Assembly: GCF_003386665.1 (NCBI RefSeq)
Contig: NZ_QTUB01000001.1
Coordinates: forward strand, 434,001 to 498,000
Direction: 5' to 3'
Origin: Xenorhabdus cabanillasii
Lineage (GTDB): Bacteria; Pseudomonadota; Gammaproteobacteria; Enterobacterales; Enterobacteriaceae
Length of the DNA stretch: 64,000 nt
In this document: positions 17,985 through 29,347 of the stretch, piece after piece
Position numbering within the stretch: the stretch's first letter is position 1
Layout of the letters: each line of letters starts with the position of its first letter
Notes under the pieces: model-generated
What the model was told of the DNA's origin: nothing
What the model saw: the letters and a program-made list of their open reading frames with translations, nothing else
The model's database searches: none
Translations under genes and position numbers: made by a program

Positions 17985-18675
17985 CTTTGACTTCCTTATT
18001 ATTGCTATTTTGAGAGTATTGCCGGGAGAATTTCTTTTCCAGACGAACTTGCAGTGCCGATAGCAACGAACTCAGGATCAGATAAAGGATAGCTGCTTCG
18101 GTGTACAGGATCATTGGTTGGTATGTCACGGCAGCGATGCGTTGTGCAGCCAGGAACATCTCTGGCACGGTAATGACAGAAGCTAAAGAGGTATCTTTTA
18201 CCAGTGAAATAAAGGTATTGGACAGTGGAGGTATTGAAACTCTTGCTGCTTGTGGCAGCACGATCCGACGCAAGGATTGCCACCAACTCATGCCGATGGA
18301 ATGGGAAGCCTCCCATTGTCCTTTGGGAACGGAATTCAGAGCTGCGCGGATCACTTCCGAGGTATAGGCACCAACATTCAGGGTAAAGCCAATCACGGCA
18401 GAGGTGAATGCTTCCAATGTAATGCCGATGCTGGGCAGGGCGTAAAATATCAGGAATAGTTGTACCAGTAAGGGGGTTCCACGGATCAACCAAACATAAA
18501 AACGTACGACTGCAACCAGCGGCTTAGGCCCGTAAAGCCTGATCAGGGCAACAATAAACCCCAGTGTAAGCCCAAGAGCAAATGTAATCAGGGTAAGGGG
18601 AATAGTGAATGTCAGACCTGCGTAAAGCATGGGCCAAAGGGAATCGAGCGCTAAGCTGAGCCAGGATGGAGTCAT
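17968..18675 (-). CDS. Amino-acid ABC transporter permease
   Basis: 235 residues, with about five membrane segments. It contains the HisMQ-type EAA loop (EASHSIGMSWWQSLRRIVLP) that docks on the ATPase, and the family stretch YVWLIRGTPLLVQLF. A single permease implies a homodimer. It is the second gene in transcription order after the 18923 binding protein (248-base gap) and overlaps the ATPase gene by 17 bases. Confidence 0.93.
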   Translation of the reverse strand: MTPSWLSLALDSLWPMLYAGLTFTIPLTLITFALGLTLGFIVALIRLYGPKPLVAVVRFYVWLIRGTPLLVQLFLIFYALPSIGITLEAFTSAVIGFTLNVGAYTSEVIRAALNSVPKGQWEASHSIGMSWWQSLRRIVLPQAARVSIPPLSNTFISLVKDTSLASVITVPEMFLAAQRIAAVTYQPMILYTEAAILYLILSSLLSALQVRLEKKFSRQYSQNSNNKEVKDDSAL

Positions 18676-18922
18676 ATATTGTTCCTATATTTTATACCCG
18701 TCTTTCGTGTTGCAGCTTGCAATCCATTGGGTATATAGCCTAACTTCAAAAAGTATTTATTTCTTATGTGATTGTTTTATTGATGATATGGCAATAAGAG
18801 ATCATAGTTATATAAAATAAAGTTATAGCTTAGAACTAATGGATAAGTTAGGAATATAAGGGAAGTATAGCGTCACTTGATTTGGAAAGATCAAGAGCCT
18901 GCTCCATCAGGCCCTGTTTGAT

Positions 18923-19696
18923 TTATTTTGTTATTTCCTCGCCAAAATATTTATCCCAAATGCGTTGATAAGTGCCGTCAGCATTGATCTCAGAAATGGC
19001 TTTATCAACCGCGGCTTTTAATTCAGTGTCGTTCTTGCGCAGGAGCACGGCGGTTTGCGCTGCGTTGGTATCAGTTGCCACTATTTTTACTGGCGCTTCT
19101 GGTCGATGTTTTTTGTAGTCGAGATAGGAAAGTTTGTCATTAATGGTGGCATCAGCACGACCTGTACTGACAAGTTCCACCTCTTGATTGAAACCATTTG
19201 TACCGATAATTTCGGCACCATGTTTACGGGCAATCTGGGCGAAGTTATTGGTCAGGGTATGGGCAGAAGTCCGATCTTTCAAGTCACTGAATGTTTTAAT
19301 TGTGTTGTTATCTGTTCGGATAATTAGCACGGCTTCAGAAATGACGTAAGGCAGAGAGAATATATATTTTTTCTTACGTTCAGGTGTAATCGCAATTTGG
19401 TTCATAACTGCATCTGAGCGTCCGGCATCAAGGCCCGCGATTAGCCCGTCCCATTTACCTTCAATAAATTCAGGTTTAACTTTCATACGCTGAGCAATTT
19501 CACGACCGATTTCCACATCAAATCCGGTTAGTTTTCCAGAAGCATCATGATAACTGAACGGAGCATAAGCCCCTTCCGTTGCAATTCTGAATACACCTGT
19601 GGATTGAATATTATCAAGGACAGATTTTGTATAAGCCAAATGCGTAAAACCTAATTGGATAATACTTGCTAATAATATCTTGCTTACAATTTTCAT
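18923..19696 (-). CDS. Amino-acid ABC transporter substrate-binding protein (2)
   Basis: 257 residues, the same length as the 16367 protein and clearly a paralog: GAYAPFSYHDASGKLTGF, KWDGLIAGLDAGRSD, RADATINDKLSYLDYKKHRP. The signal peptide is MKIVSKILLASIIQLGF. Having binding proteins on both sides of one permease/ATPase pair suggests either two ligands or a duplication with changed affinity. The 248-base gap to the permease may hold a second promoter. Confidence 0.88.
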   Translation of the reverse strand: MKIVSKILLASIIQLGFTHLAYTKSVLDNIQSTGVFRIATEGAYAPFSYHDASGKLTGFDVEIGREIAQRMKVKPEFIEGKWDGLIAGLDAGRSDAVMNQIAITPERKKKYIFSLPYVISEAVLIIRTDNNTIKTFSDLKDRTSAHTLTNNFAQIARKHGAEIIGTNGFNQEVELVSTGRADATINDKLSYLDYKKHRPEAPVKIVATDTNAAQTAVLLRKNDTELKAAVDKAISEINADGTYQRIWDKYFGEEITK

Positions 19697-20290
19697 TTTA
19701 CCTTCCTGATAAAGAGATTTATTATCAAATATAATACATGATTCATTTTTACGTCCAGCTGGTTTATATATAATATGAAATTATAAGGTATATTTTAATT
19801 TCCTTATTAAAATGTCAATAATCATCCATCGCAAACAGATAGTATTAAAAATATTGAATAATCATTTTTTTAATATAATGTTTTTATATCGTGATTTTGG
19901 GTGTGAATTTATTAATATTAAAATTTTGTGCTCAATGCAAAACTCATTATTCAGAAAAGGGATGCTGGATTATTTGCCCATCTGTATTCACTTTTACTGC
20001 AATAACTGTTTATTTTATTAGTAAACACACTGGCTCTATATTAAAGAGTTTAACTATACTAAACGGGCATATTGACCTTGCATCAAGATTTTTAACTTTG
20101 GAATCATGGCAGAGTGATGGTCTTCCAGTGAGGTTGGCAACAGAGAATGTAGTGCAGAAGCCCTTTTTTCAAAATAATGCCATACTCAGCCAATGTGATT
20201 GATCAGTCCCGTCTTTTCTTCTACCACGAGCGGTAGTACGAATCTTACTGCAAATGGATAGACTGATACCCTTTCTGCTGTTTATCGAAT
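19697..20290. other. Gene-free interval between transporter and methyltransferase
   Basis: AT-rich, with several short frames on both strands that lack ribosome-binding sites or protein-like composition. The less AT-rich part (about 20030-20270) might be a gene relic: its minus strand reads IRTTARGRRKDGTDQSHWLS. I cannot identify it. Confidence 0.3.
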
Positions 20291-20950
20291 TTATTTTTTT
20301 ATTTCATGAAAACTCCACCATATCCCAAATTTTTTCTCTCTTTTTTCTTTGTGCATAACGGAATACTTTTGAAGTGTTTTGTAGAATGCCTCCGTTGGGC
20401 CGAATTCTGCGAATGTCATAAACATTGTCCCTTCATCTGTCAGATAGTTACGATACTGGCTAAAAAGAGTTTCTCCGTAACTTGATATGGTATGTCCTGA
20501 AAGGCTTTTTTCTGACCAAGATTCGGGAGAAATTGGCCCATTAGCGAATATGTAATCATATTTACCTTCGACAGACTCAAAGAGATTACTATTCATAAAA
20601 TGGATGTCAGTAACCTTATTCAAATAAGCATTGTTTTTAGCATGGTATAATATATGGTCATCGATATCTGTTGCTACTATCAAAGATGCGCCATTAAGAG
20701 CAGAATAAATGGCAAGAACACCACTGCCAGTTCCTATATCAAGAACTTTTTTCTCCGTAAAATTGTGATGTCTAATATTTTTTATAAGTAATGGTGTAGA
20801 ATGCGTTTGTAATGGGGATGGAAGGAATACTTGAGGAATAACAGATAACTTAATTCCTGCCAGTGTGATTTTTACAGGGGTTCCATTATTTGTTCTTAAT
20901 TTTTCCTGCTCCAACCACCATTTTATATAATTTTTGCTGTTCTTATTCAT
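20291..20950 (-). CDS. SAM-dependent methyltransferase (class I)
   Basis: 219 residues. Motif I is VLDIGTGSGVLAIYSA and motif II VATDIDDHIL. The motif IV position reads FANGPIS, instead of the NPPY/DPP of many N-methyltransferases. This resembles the HemK/RlmG/PrmA-type fold, but the substrate is not evident. An N-terminal domain of ~60 residues (WWLEQEKLRTNNGTP) precedes the fold. It is a stand-alone gene, AT-rich, with no obvious partner. It could be a small-molecule or protein methylase from an accessory pathway. Confidence 0.75.
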   Translation of the reverse strand: MNKNSKNYIKWWLEQEKLRTNNGTPVKITLAGIKLSVIPQVFLPSPLQTHSTPLLIKNIRHHNFTEKKVLDIGTGSGVLAIYSALNGASLIVATDIDDHILYHAKNNAYLNKVTDIHFMNSNLFESVEGKYDYIFANGPISPESWSEKSLSGHTISSYGETLFSQYRNYLTDEGTMFMTFAEFGPTEAFYKTLQKYSVMHKEKREKKFGIWWSFHEIKK

Positions 20951-21431
20951 GGTAAACTCTTTTTGTTAGGATTATTTTCAATTATTAAGAATAGATGCGG
21001 TCGAGAGTTTTTCATTTCACGTGCCACACCATACAAAGATTGGCGTTTATCGCTTCATTATAATAAAAGCTAATGACCAATAGAAATCTGTAAAGGTCAA
21101 AACAGTTTAATTTCAGATGATGGGAATAATACTGAAAATTTGTTTGTAATCTCTGAATATTGCTGTTTCTGTGACTAAGCCTGTCTTTGGGAATATTGCT
21201 GCCACCCAGTCTATCAATTTGCTGTTAATTGCCGCTATTACAGATTTTGTTACGGGAGGCTTTTTTTAGGGGCATTTAATTGCTATTCCTCAGACGATTC
21301 TGTGCCGGTAAGAATCAAACCGAAATCTATTGGTATCTATTTTTTGATAATTATCTTAATAAGTCTTAAATCATTATAATGATTTAGTATATCAATCGGT
21401 GAAATTGAACAATCATCAATTAATTTGAGGA
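20951..21431. other. Interval between methyltransferase and valS terminator
   Basis: No complete gene. A short plus-strand stretch near 21190-21270 reads NIAATQSINLLLIAAITDF, then VTGGFF and a stop, which looks like the tail of a lost membrane protein. The remainder is AT-rich and presumably includes the methyltransferase promoter. Confidence 0.3.
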
Positions 21432-21463
21432 AAAAAAGCCACTGCATTTTTTTGCAGTGGCTT
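21431..21463 (-). terminator. Terminator of valS
   Basis: AAGCCACTGCA and TGCAGTGGCTT form a perfect 11-base stem. On the minus strand it is followed by a T7 run (the A7 at 21431-21437). It lies about 20 bases past the valS stop. Confidence 0.9.
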
Positions 21464-21481
21464 AATTCAATTTAAGAAATA

Positions 21482-24379
21482 TTACAAGGCAGCAATGGTC
21501 TCTTTTTGCGCCAGTAATTTTTCTTTAGCAGCATTGTTTGTTGCCAGACGCTCACGTTCTTTGGTAACAACGGCTTCTGGTGCACGGCTGACAAAACCTT
21601 CGTTAGCCAGTTTGGTTTCGATGCTGTTGATTTCTTTATCCAGCTTCTCGATTTCTTTATCCAGACGAGCCAGTTCTGCGTCTTTATCTATCAAACCCGC
21701 CATTGGGATCAGTATTTCTGCACCGTTGATCAGTTTGGTCACAGAAACAGGCGCTTTTTCTCCGGCTGCCAATACAGTAACAGAAGAGAGACGGCCCATT
21801 GCCTGAATAAAGTTAAGGTTTTCAGCTACACGACGTTGTGCATCAGCATTTGCATCACGCAGCAGAACTTCCAGTGGCTTGCTTGGTGCGATGTTCATTT
21901 CTGCACGAATGTTACGTACCGCAATGATCGCTTCCTTGATCCACTCCAGATCGTTCAGCGCCAGTTCATCGACTTTAGCCTGATCGAATTCAGGGAAAGC
22001 TTGCAGCATGATAGTATCCGCATCAATACCTTTAACCACTTTCACACGTTGCCAGATAGTCTCGGTGATGAATGGAATGACTGGATGAGCCAGACGCAGC
22101 AAACCTTCCAATACTTCGATCAGAGTATGACGCGCTGCGCGGACTTCTGCTTCAGCACCTTTGTTGATAGCTGGTTTTGACAGTTCCAGATACCAGTCAC
22201 AGAATTGGTTCCATGTGAATTCGTAAAGAATATTGGCGGCGATATCGAAACGGTAAGTATCCAGTGCTTCGCGATAGGCTTTTACTGTCTGGTTGAACTC
22301 AGCCAAAATCCAACGATCTGCCAGTGACAGTGACATTTCACCACCGTTTTGGCCACAATCCTGTCCTTCAGTGTTCATCAGCACGAAACGGCTGGCGTTC
22401 CATAGCTTGTTACAGAAGTTGCGATAACCTTGCAGGCGTTTCATATCCCAGTTGATATCACGGCCAGTAGAAGCCAGTGCTGCCAGTGTGAAACGCAGGG
22501 CATCAGTGCCGTGGGCTTCAATGCCTTCCGGGAACTGTTTTTCGGTACGCTTGCGGATTTTCTCTGCCATTTGTGGCTGCATCATATTGCCGGTACGTTT
22601 TTCCAGCAGAGTTTCCAGCGGGATACCGTCAATCATATCCAATGGGTCGATAACATTTCCTTTGGATTTTGACATCTTCTGACCTTCTTCATCGCGGATC
22701 AGACCGGTCATATAAACAGTTTTGAATGGTACTTGTGGTTTGCCGTTTTCATCTTTGATGAAGTGCATGGTCATCATGATCATGCGGGCAATCCAGAAAA
22801 AGATGATGTCAAAACCACTGACCAGCACATTCGTTGGATGGAAGGTTTTCAGGGCTTCAGTTTGCTCAGGCCAGCCGAGGGTAGAGAATGTCCACAGGCC
22901 AGAGGAGAACCAGGTATCCAGTACGTCTTCGTCCTGAGTCAGTACAATATCTGCACCCAGATTGTTTTCGCGGCGAACTTCTTCTTCATCGCGTCCAACA
23001 TAAACATTGCCTTGTGCGTCATACCATGCCGGAATACGGTGGCCCCACCACAATTGACGGGAAATACACCAATCCTGAATATCCCGCATCCAGGAGTAGT
23101 ACATGTTTTCGTACTGTTTTGGTACGAACTGGATATCACCGTTTTCAACCGCTTCAATCGCCATTTTTGCCAGTGGCGCTGTGCGGACATACCATTGGTC
23201 AGTCAGCATTGGCTCGATAACCACGCCGCCACGGTCACCGTAAGGTACGGTCAGCTCATGAGGTTTGATTTCTGCCAGCAGGCCCAGTTTTTCAAATTCA
23301 GCGACAATCGCCTTACGGGCAGCAAAGCGTTCCATGCCACGGTATTCAGCCGGAATTTCGGTCGAGTAAGTGTCAGAAACTTCACCATTAGTGTTGAAAA
23401 CTTCTGCGGCTTCGCGGATATCGCCATCGAAGGTCAGGATGTTGATCATTGGCAGACTGTGGCGTTTACCGACTTCATAGTCATTGAAATCGTGAGCCGG
23501 AGTGATTTTCACACAGCCGGTGCCTTTTTCCATATCTGCATGCTCATCTCCCACGACAGGAATACGACGGTTGACCAGTGGCAGAATGATCTCTTTGCCA
23601 ATCAGATCCTTATAACGCGGATCTTCCGGGTTAACGGCAACGCCGGTATCCCCTAGCATGGTTTCCGGGCGGGTAGTAGCAACAATCAGGTAATCTTTGC
23701 CTTCGGCAGTCTTGGCACCGTCAGCCAATGGATAACGCAGATGCCACATAGAGCCTTTCACTTCGCGGTTTTCGACTTCCAGATCAGAAATTGCAGTGCG
23801 CAGTTTAGGATCCCAGTTAACCAGACGTTTGCCACGGTAAATCAGATCTTCTTGATACAGGCGAACAAAGGCTTCTTTAACGGCTTTTGACAAACCCTCA
23901 TCCATAGTGAAGCGTTCACGCTCCCAATCCACAGAGTTACCCAGGCGGCGCATCTGTTTGGTGATAGTGCCGCCTGATTCCGCTTTCCATTGCCAAATCT
24001 TGTCAATAAAGGTATCGCGGCCGTAATCGTGGCGGGTTTTGTTTTCTTCTGCCGCGATTTTGCGCTCAACAACCATTTGCGTTGCGATGCCTGCGTGGTC
24101 AGTACCGACTTGCCATAGCGTGTTTTTGCCCTGCATGCGTTGATAGCGCACTATAGTATCCATGATCGTCTGTTGGAATGCGTGCCCCATATGCAGGCTT
24201 CCGGTCACATTTGGTGGCGGAATGACGATGCAGAAACTTTCACGGCTGGTATCGCCATTCGGCTTGAAATAACCACTCTTTTCCCAGTGGTTATAAAGAG
24301 GTTGCTCTATCTCTGTCGGATTGTATGTTTTATCGAGAGATGGCTCAGATTGCGTTTTAGTAGCGGGTGTCTTTTCCAT
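21482..24379 (-). CDS. valS: Valyl-tRNA synthetase
   Basis: 965 residues, class I synthetase. The HIGH motif appears in [15 protein letters not shown] and the KMSKS motif in [11 protein letters not shown]. The editing domain lies between, and a C-terminal coiled coil ([20 protein letters not shown]) matches the family. It charges tRNA-Val and edits threonine. It is collinear with E. coli ValS and keeps the valS-holC-pepA order. holC ends 13 bases upstream of the valS start, so the two are likely co-transcribed. Confidence 0.98.
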   Translation of the reverse strand: MEKTPATKTQSEPSLDKTYNPTEIEQPLYNHWEKSGYFKPNGDTSRESFCIVIPPPNVTGSLHMGHAFQQTIMDTIVRYQRMQGKNTLWQVGTDHAGIATQMVVERKIAAEENKTRHDYGRDTFIDKIWQWKAESGGTITKQMRRLGNSVDWERERFTMDEGLSKAVKEAFVRLYQEDLIYRGKRLVNWDPKLRTAISDLEVENREVKGSMWHLRYPLADGAKTAEGKDYLIVATTRPETMLGDTGVAVNPEDPRYKDLIGKEIILPLVNRRIPVVGDEHADMEKGTGCVKITPAHDFNDYEVGKRHSLPMINILTFDGDIREAAEVFNTNGEVSDTYSTEIPAEYRGMERFAARKAIVAEFEKLGLLAEIKPHELTVPYGDRGGVVIEPMLTDQWYVRTAPLAKMAIEAVENGDIQFVPKQYENMYYSWMRDIQDWCISRQLWWGHRIPAWYDAQGNVYVGRDEEEVRRENNLGADIVLTQDEDVLDTWFSSGLWTFSTLGWPEQTEALKTFHPTNVLVSGFDIIFFWIARMIMMTMHFIKDENGKPQVPFKTVYMTGLIRDEEGQKMSKSKGNVIDPLDMIDGIPLETLLEKRTGNMMQPQMAEKIRKRTEKQFPEGIEAHGTDALRFTLAALASTGRDINWDMKRLQGYRNFCNKLWNASRFVLMNTEGQDCGQNGGEMSLSLADRWILAEFNQTVKAYREALDTYRFDIAANILYEFTWNQFCDWYLELSKPAINKGAEAEVRAARHTLIEVLEGLLRLAHPVIPFITETIWQRVKVVKGIDADTIMLQAFPEFDQAKVDELALNDLEWIKEAIIAVRNIRAEMNIAPSKPLEVLLRDANADAQRRVAENLNFIQAMGRLSSVTVLAAGEKAPVSVTKLINGAEILIPMAGLIDKDAELARLDKEIEKLDKEINSIETKLANEGFVSRAPEAVVTKERERLATNNAAKEKLLAQKETIAAL

Positions 24380-24392
24380 TGTATCTTGATAT

Positions 24393-24872
24393 TCAATAGG
24401 TTGGCGGGGTTGCCATGGTCAAATTAAAGCCGACGCTACGATAGGATTTATATCGTTCGCGCGCTAACTGTTTCAGATTTTCATCAATAGGGACGAAGTC
24501 TATCACTTCATGGAAAGCCGTGGCAAAGTCTACAAAATGAGGAAGCAGCGTTACCAGAATATCACGGGGAGCGTTGCCTCTTTTTTGCGGCCAGCACAGT
24601 TCCACGGGGGCACCATGACGAGGGCCTTCTCCTGCAAGGTTATGTGGCACAAATTGATCTGGCTTTCGCTGCCATAGTGCTTCATCCAGTTTTTCGGCCT
24701 GTTGCTGGCTTTCACAAGCAATCAGAACCCGCTTCCCTGCACGCCATTGATCAGCAGCCAACTGACATGCCAGCCATTCATGCGGCTGCAATTCATCAAA
24801 AGACGATGATTCTTCCTGTAACGGTTTTTCCAACAACAGCTTTTCCAATAAATAGAAAGTAGCGTTTTTCAT
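24393..24872 (-). CDS. holC: DNA polymerase III chi subunit
   Basis: 159 residues from the ATG at 24872 ([10 protein letters not shown]), the conserved family start; an in-frame ATG six codons upstream is less likely. Conserved blocks: [45 protein letters not shown]. Chi joins the clamp loader through psi and binds SSB. It is a little longer than E. coli HolC (147) because of an insertion near residues 12-25. It lies between pepA and valS. Confidence 0.95.
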   Translation of the reverse strand: MKNATFYLLEKLLLEKPLQEESSSFDELQPHEWLACQLAADQWRAGKRVLIACESQQQAEKLDEALWQRKPDQFVPHNLAGEGPRHGAPVELCWPQKRGNAPRDILVTLLPHFVDFATAFHEVIDFVPIDENLKQLARERYKSYRSVGFNLTMATPPTY

Positions 24873-25037
24873 AAATTCTTTTACTGACAATGTCTCATGA
24901 TTACAGAAAGCGAGTGATAGAAAAAATGATGGGCAAAGTGACGGAAAAGGGTATTGCTATTGCAATACCCTCAATCCCGTTGACTTTTTTAATACCTTTT
25001 ACGTTAGCCTTTAAGCAAAAAATGGCTAGTCCGGGTA

Positions 25038-26546
25038 TTAATCATCGGCATTCAAACCTGCACGATTTAACAGGAATTGTGACAACAGTGCAACCGGACG
25101 ACCCGTTGCTCCTTTTGTTTTGCCTGAACGCCATGCTGTACCAGCGATATCCAGATGTGCCCAGTTGTATTTAGCTGTAAATCGGGACAGGAAAGCACCG
25201 GCAGTGATGGCACCACCAAGACGTCCGCACGAGTTGACCATATCAGCAAAATGGGATTCTAACTGCTCGGAATATTCGTCACCCAGTGGCAGACGCCATG
25301 CACGATCTCCCGCTTGTTCTGACGCGTTCAATAGCTCATGTGCAAGCGGGTTATGGTTGGACATCAAGCCTGTGTAGTGGCTTCCCAGCGCAACCATGCA
25401 AGCGCCTGTCAGAGTGGCAACATCAATAACCAGTTCTGGCTCGAAACGTTCAACATATGTCAGCGCATCACATAATACCAGACGGCCTTCCGCATCCGTA
25501 TTCGTCACTTCAACAGTCTGACCGGACATGGTGGTCAAAATATCACTGGGACGATAAGCATGACCACCAGGCATGTTTTCGCATCCTGCCAATACCCCGA
25601 TAATATTAATAGGTAATTGTAGCTCTGCGACAACGCGCATGGCACCATAAACAGAAGCGGCACCCCCCATGTCGAATTTCATCTCTTCCATGCCTTCGGC
25701 TGGCTTGAGAGAAATACCGCCGGAATCGAAAGTCAGCCCTTTACCCACTAACACGATAGGTTTCGCATTGGGATCTTTGCTGCCTTTATATTCGATCACT
25801 GACATCAGAGATTCGTTCTGGGAACCTTGCCCCACTGCCAGATAGGCATTCATGCCTAACTCTTTCATCTGTTCTTCACCAATCACTTTGGTGATCAGAT
25901 TATCAGCACTGTCAGCAAGCTGGCGTGCCTGTGATGCAAGGTACGCAGCATTACAGATATTGGGTGGCATATTGACCAGATCTTTTGCCGCTTTAATACC
26001 GGATGCAATGGCAAGACCGTGCTGAATAGCGCGTTCACCGCTGGTCAATTCACGGCGAGTCGGCACATTGAAAACCATCTTACGCAAGGGGCGACGCAGT
26101 TCATTTTTGCTGCTCTTAAGCTGATCGAAAACATACAGAGATTCTTTTGCTGTTTCGACAGCCTGACGTACTTTCCAATAGTTATTGCGCCCTTTGACGT
26201 GTAATTCTGTCAAGAAACAGACCGCTTCCATTGACCCTGTTTCATTAAGGGTGCTGATCGTTTTCTGGATAATCTGCTTATACTGGCGCTCGTCCAGTTC
26301 ACGCTCTTTTCCGCATCCAACCAACAGGATTCGTTCAGACAGCACGTTAGGAACGTGATGCAGCAATAAGGTTTGGCCCACTTTGCCTTCAAGTTCACCG
26401 CGGCGCAGTAAGGCACTAATATAACCGTTACTTATTTTGTCAAGTTGTTCTGCGATAGGGGACAGACGGCGAGGCTCAAATACGCCGACAATAATACACG
26501 CACTGCGTTGTTTTTCCGGGCTACCGCTTTTTACACTAAACTCCAT
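25038..26546 (-). CDS. pepA: Leucyl aminopeptidase (PepA)
   Basis: 502 residues. The C-terminal M17 catalytic domain has [15 protein letters not shown], the [10 protein letters not shown] signature and DVATLTGAC, which hold the two-metal site. PepA removes N-terminal residues. In E. coli it also binds DNA in carAB control and Xer recombination; the N-terminal domain that mediates this is present. It is divergent from lptF, with a 280-base promoter region between. Confidence 0.97.
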   Translation of the reverse strand: MEFSVKSGSPEKQRSACIIVGVFEPRRLSPIAEQLDKISNGYISALLRRGELEGKVGQTLLLHHVPNVLSERILLVGCGKERELDERQYKQIIQKTISTLNETGSMEAVCFLTELHVKGRNNYWKVRQAVETAKESLYVFDQLKSSKNELRRPLRKMVFNVPTRRELTSGERAIQHGLAIASGIKAAKDLVNMPPNICNAAYLASQARQLADSADNLITKVIGEEQMKELGMNAYLAVGQGSQNESLMSVIEYKGSKDPNAKPIVLVGKGLTFDSGGISLKPAEGMEEMKFDMGGAASVYGAMRVVAELQLPINIIGVLAGCENMPGGHAYRPSDILTTMSGQTVEVTNTDAEGRLVLCDALTYVERFEPELVIDVATLTGACMVALGSHYTGLMSNHNPLAHELLNASEQAGDRAWRLPLGDEYSEQLESHFADMVNSCGRLGGAITAGAFLSRFTAKYNWAHLDIAGTAWRSGKTKGATGRPVALLSQFLLNRAGLNADD

Positions 26547-26826
26547 GCGTTCTCCTGAATCTTAAAGACAAAGACAGATACAATCGCTAAAATACCACGT
26601 TCCGCGTTAAATCATCCCAAATAAAGTTCTCTGTTATGTTAAGCTGAGCATATTAATTTTAGATACTTAGCTAACGATAACTGTGCTCTAATTGAGAACG
26701 AATATATGGAATGCTTTGGTATCATTTTAGCAATGGGGAAGCCAAACTGATTCATATAAATGGTAGATATACGACGAAGTTAGCGACTTTCCTGCAAAAA
26801 GACAAGTTTTCACAGGCGTAATAAGC

Positions 26827-27927
26827 GTGATCATCATTAGATATCTGGTACGGGAAACTCTGAAAAGTCAAATCGCAATACTTTTCATCTTATTGCTGAT
26901 TTTTTTCTGTCAGAAATTAGTTGAGGTATTGGGTGCGGCAGTAGAAGGTAATATTCCCGCAAATTTAGTTTTATCTTTGTTAGGCTTAGGCGTGCCGCAG
27001 ATGGCGCAGCTAATTTTACCTCTGAGTTTGTTTCTTGGGGTATTGATGACATTTAGCAAACTCTATATGGAAAGTGAGATCACTGTCATGCATGCCTGTG
27101 GTTTAGGCAAAGGTGTGTTGGTGAAATCTGCTCTCATTTTGGCTCTGCTTACCGCAATGCTGGCAGCGGTCAATGTTATCTGGCTCACTCCATGGTCATC
27201 CAAATATCAGGCACAAGTGCTGGCAGATGCAAAAGCTAACCCAAGCCTTGCGGCGATAATGGAAGGGCAGTTCAAACCTTCCAGAGATGGCAACATGGTG
27301 TTGTATATCGGTGACGTCAAAGGAAATAATTTTGAGAATGTATTCCTTGCTCAGCTTCGACCAGTGCATAACCAGCGGCCTTCTGTGGTTATCGCTGATG
27401 GTGGGCATATGGAAGAGTTACCGAATGGCAATCAGGTAGCGGTACTTCATGAAGGAACACGTTACGAAGGTACTGCATTGTTACGTGATTTCCGCATCAC
27501 AGAATTTCAAAACTATCGGGCAGTCATAGGGCACCAAAGCCCGGAAATTGACAACGGCAAAGTTGAACAAAAATCAATGGATGAGCTGTGGCATGGCAAC
27601 GATCCGGATTCCCACTCAGAATTCCACTGGCGTTTAACCCTGATTGTTTCTGTCTTGATTATGGCGCTGATGGTTGTTCCGCTCAGTGCAGTCAATCCGC
27701 GCCAGGGGCGTGTGCTCAGTATGTTGCCAGCCATGTTGCTCTATCTGATTTTTTTCCTGCTGCAAAGTTCCCTCCATTCCAATGGCGGTAAGGGCAAACT
27801 TAACCCTCTGTTTTGGATGTGGCTGGTTAACGGTGCGTATTTTGCTTTGGCACTGGTGCTCAACGTATGGGATACCGTCCCGATGCGTAAGCTGCGTTCA
27901 CGCTTTAAGATCCAAGGAGCAGCCTGA
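26827..27927 (+). CDS. lptF: LPS export ABC permease LptF
   Basis: 366 residues, with a GTG start (MIIIRYLVRETLKSQ). Six membrane segments flank a periplasmic beta-jellyroll domain (residues ~130-265). With LptG and LptB it pulls lipopolysaccharide from the inner membrane to the LptC bridge. The divergent pepA-lptFG layout is the same as in E. coli. Its TGA shares an A with the lptG ATG, so the pair is translationally coupled. Confidence 0.97.
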   Translation: MIIIRYLVRETLKSQIAILFILLLIFFCQKLVEVLGAAVEGNIPANLVLSLLGLGVPQMAQLILPLSLFLGVLMTFSKLYMESEITVMHACGLGKGVLVKSALILALLTAMLAAVNVIWLTPWSSKYQAQVLADAKANPSLAAIMEGQFKPSRDGNMVLYIGDVKGNNFENVFLAQLRPVHNQRPSVVIADGGHMEELPNGNQVAVLHEGTRYEGTALLRDFRITEFQNYRAVIGHQSPEIDNGKVEQKSMDELWHGNDPDSHSEFHWRLTLIVSVLIMALMVVPLSAVNPRQGRVLSMLPAMLLYLIFFLLQSSLHSNGGKGKLNPLFWMWLVNGAYFALALVLNVWDTVPMRKLRSRFKIQGAA

Positions 27928-29003
27928 TGTTTGGTGTATTAGATAGATATATCGGGCGGACGATCCTACAAACCATTCTGATGACACTGTTCACTCTGGT
28001 GTCATTGTCCGGCATCATCAAATTTGTTGAGCAGCTTCGTAAAGTCGGTCAGGGGGAATATACCGCTCTTTCTGCCGGCCTTTATACGCTGTTGAGTGTT
28101 CCCAAAGATATCCAGATTTTCTTCCCGATGGCAGCATTGTTGGGCGCACTTCTGGGTTTGGGAGCACTGGCAACCCGCAGTGAGCTGGTGGTTATGCAGG
28201 CTGCTGGTTTTACCCGCTTGCAAGTGGCTGGTTCGGTAATGAAAACCGCGATCCCATTGGTTCTGTTGACGATGGTTATCGGTGAATGGGTGGCTCCACA
28301 AGGTGAACAAATTGCCCGTAACTTCCGTTCCCAAAAGATGTATGACGGTTCTTTAGTATCCACTGCTAAAGGGATTTGGACAAAAGATGGTCAGGATTTT
28401 ATTTATATCCAGAATGTGGGTAAAGATAACTCCCTGAATGGTATCAGTATCTATCATGTTGATGACAAAAGAAAACTGTTATCAGTGAGATATGCGGCTT
28501 CTGCTGTGTATGATCAGGGCAACAAGCAGTGGAAGTTGTCTCAGGTTGAAGAGTCTGATTTAAGTCAGTTCGGTCGGATCACTGGTTCACAGCGTATCTC
28601 TGCTGACTGGAAAAGTTGGCTGACACCAGAAAAACTGGGGGTTGTTGCTCTTGAGCCTGCTGCACTCTCTATTCGTGGTCTGCATCAATATATTACTTAC
28701 CTGAAACAGGGTCAGCAGGATGCCGGGCGCTACGAACTCAATATGTGGAAAAAGATCTTTGCTCCGTTATCCGTTGCGGTCATGATGCTGATGGCACTCT
28801 CCTTTATCTTTGGCCCATTGCGTAGTGTTCCTATGGGGTTAAGAGTTGTAGTGGGGATAAGTACTGGCTTTATCTTTTATGTTCTCAATGAGATATTCGG
28901 CCCACTCAGTCTGGTTTATAGCATGCCACCAATATTGGGAGCACTGCTGCCAAGTTTGTTGTTCTTTGCAGTGAGTATTTACTTACTTTTGTACCGAAAA
29001 TAA
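27927..29003 (+). CDS. lptG: LPS export ABC permease LptG
   Basis: 358 residues, partner of LptF, with the same topology: three N-terminal membrane helices (MFGVLDRYIGRTILQTI), a periplasmic domain and three C-terminal helices. The GPLRSVPMGLRVVVGISTG stretch is typical. It starts on the last base of lptF. A stem-loop follows, so the operon appears to end here. Confidence 0.97.
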   Translation: MFGVLDRYIGRTILQTILMTLFTLVSLSGIIKFVEQLRKVGQGEYTALSAGLYTLLSVPKDIQIFFPMAALLGALLGLGALATRSELVVMQAAGFTRLQVAGSVMKTAIPLVLLTMVIGEWVAPQGEQIARNFRSQKMYDGSLVSTAKGIWTKDGQDFIYIQNVGKDNSLNGISIYHVDDKRKLLSVRYAASAVYDQGNKQWKLSQVEESDLSQFGRITGSQRISADWKSWLTPEKLGVVALEPAALSIRGLHQYITYLKQGQQDAGRYELNMWKKIFAPLSVAVMMLMALSFIFGPLRSVPMGLRVVVGISTGFIFYVLNEIFGPLSLVYSMPPILGALLPSLLFFAVSIYLLLYRK

Positions 29004-29347
29004 CAGCAACTATCTTATATACAAATGAATTTTCTTATCGCCTCTGCCTTTAATGGTGGAGGCGATTTGTTTTGAGCTTTTGTATGACAGGCATATTTTG
29101 GATAAAATTAGTTTACTTGAGTTACTATTTGCTTATTATAAAATATAGTTATTTTCTGGTAATGGTACTCATTCCTTTAATTTATTTACCATCTATTCAC
29201 TGCCTGTTTCTATTTTGTTTTATCTATCCTTACTTTTACTTATTGAAACTTGGGATTTGTGAATGTCATTAACATGTAAATAATCACTGTATCTTTCTGA
29301 AAAAACAGTTATTGATTGTTGTTGAGTCGCCGATGTGAGGTTTTTTT
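29004..29347. other. lptG 3' region with terminator
   Basis: ATCGCCTC (29037-29044) and GAGGCGAT (29059-29066), followed by TTGTTTT, form a likely lptFG terminator. The rest is AT-rich. A hydrophobic 66-codon frame at 29072 begins inside the run after the hairpin and lacks a Shine-Dalgarno site, so I do not call it. Confidence 0.6.

Noticed and set aside
19812..20202. Overlapping short frames between the transporter and the methyltransferase
   Set aside because: No start signals, no recognisable motifs, low complexity; possibly a relic but not supportable.
22733..23656. Long open frame on the plus strand, antisense to valS
   Set aside because: It lies wholly inside valS, whose protein is near identical to the family; the antisense frame has no ribosome-binding site and biased His/Phe content typical of a shadow.
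29072..29272. Hydrophobic 66-codon frame after lptG
   Set aside because: Begins just after the terminator hairpin, lacks a ribosome-binding site and is explained by T-rich DNA.
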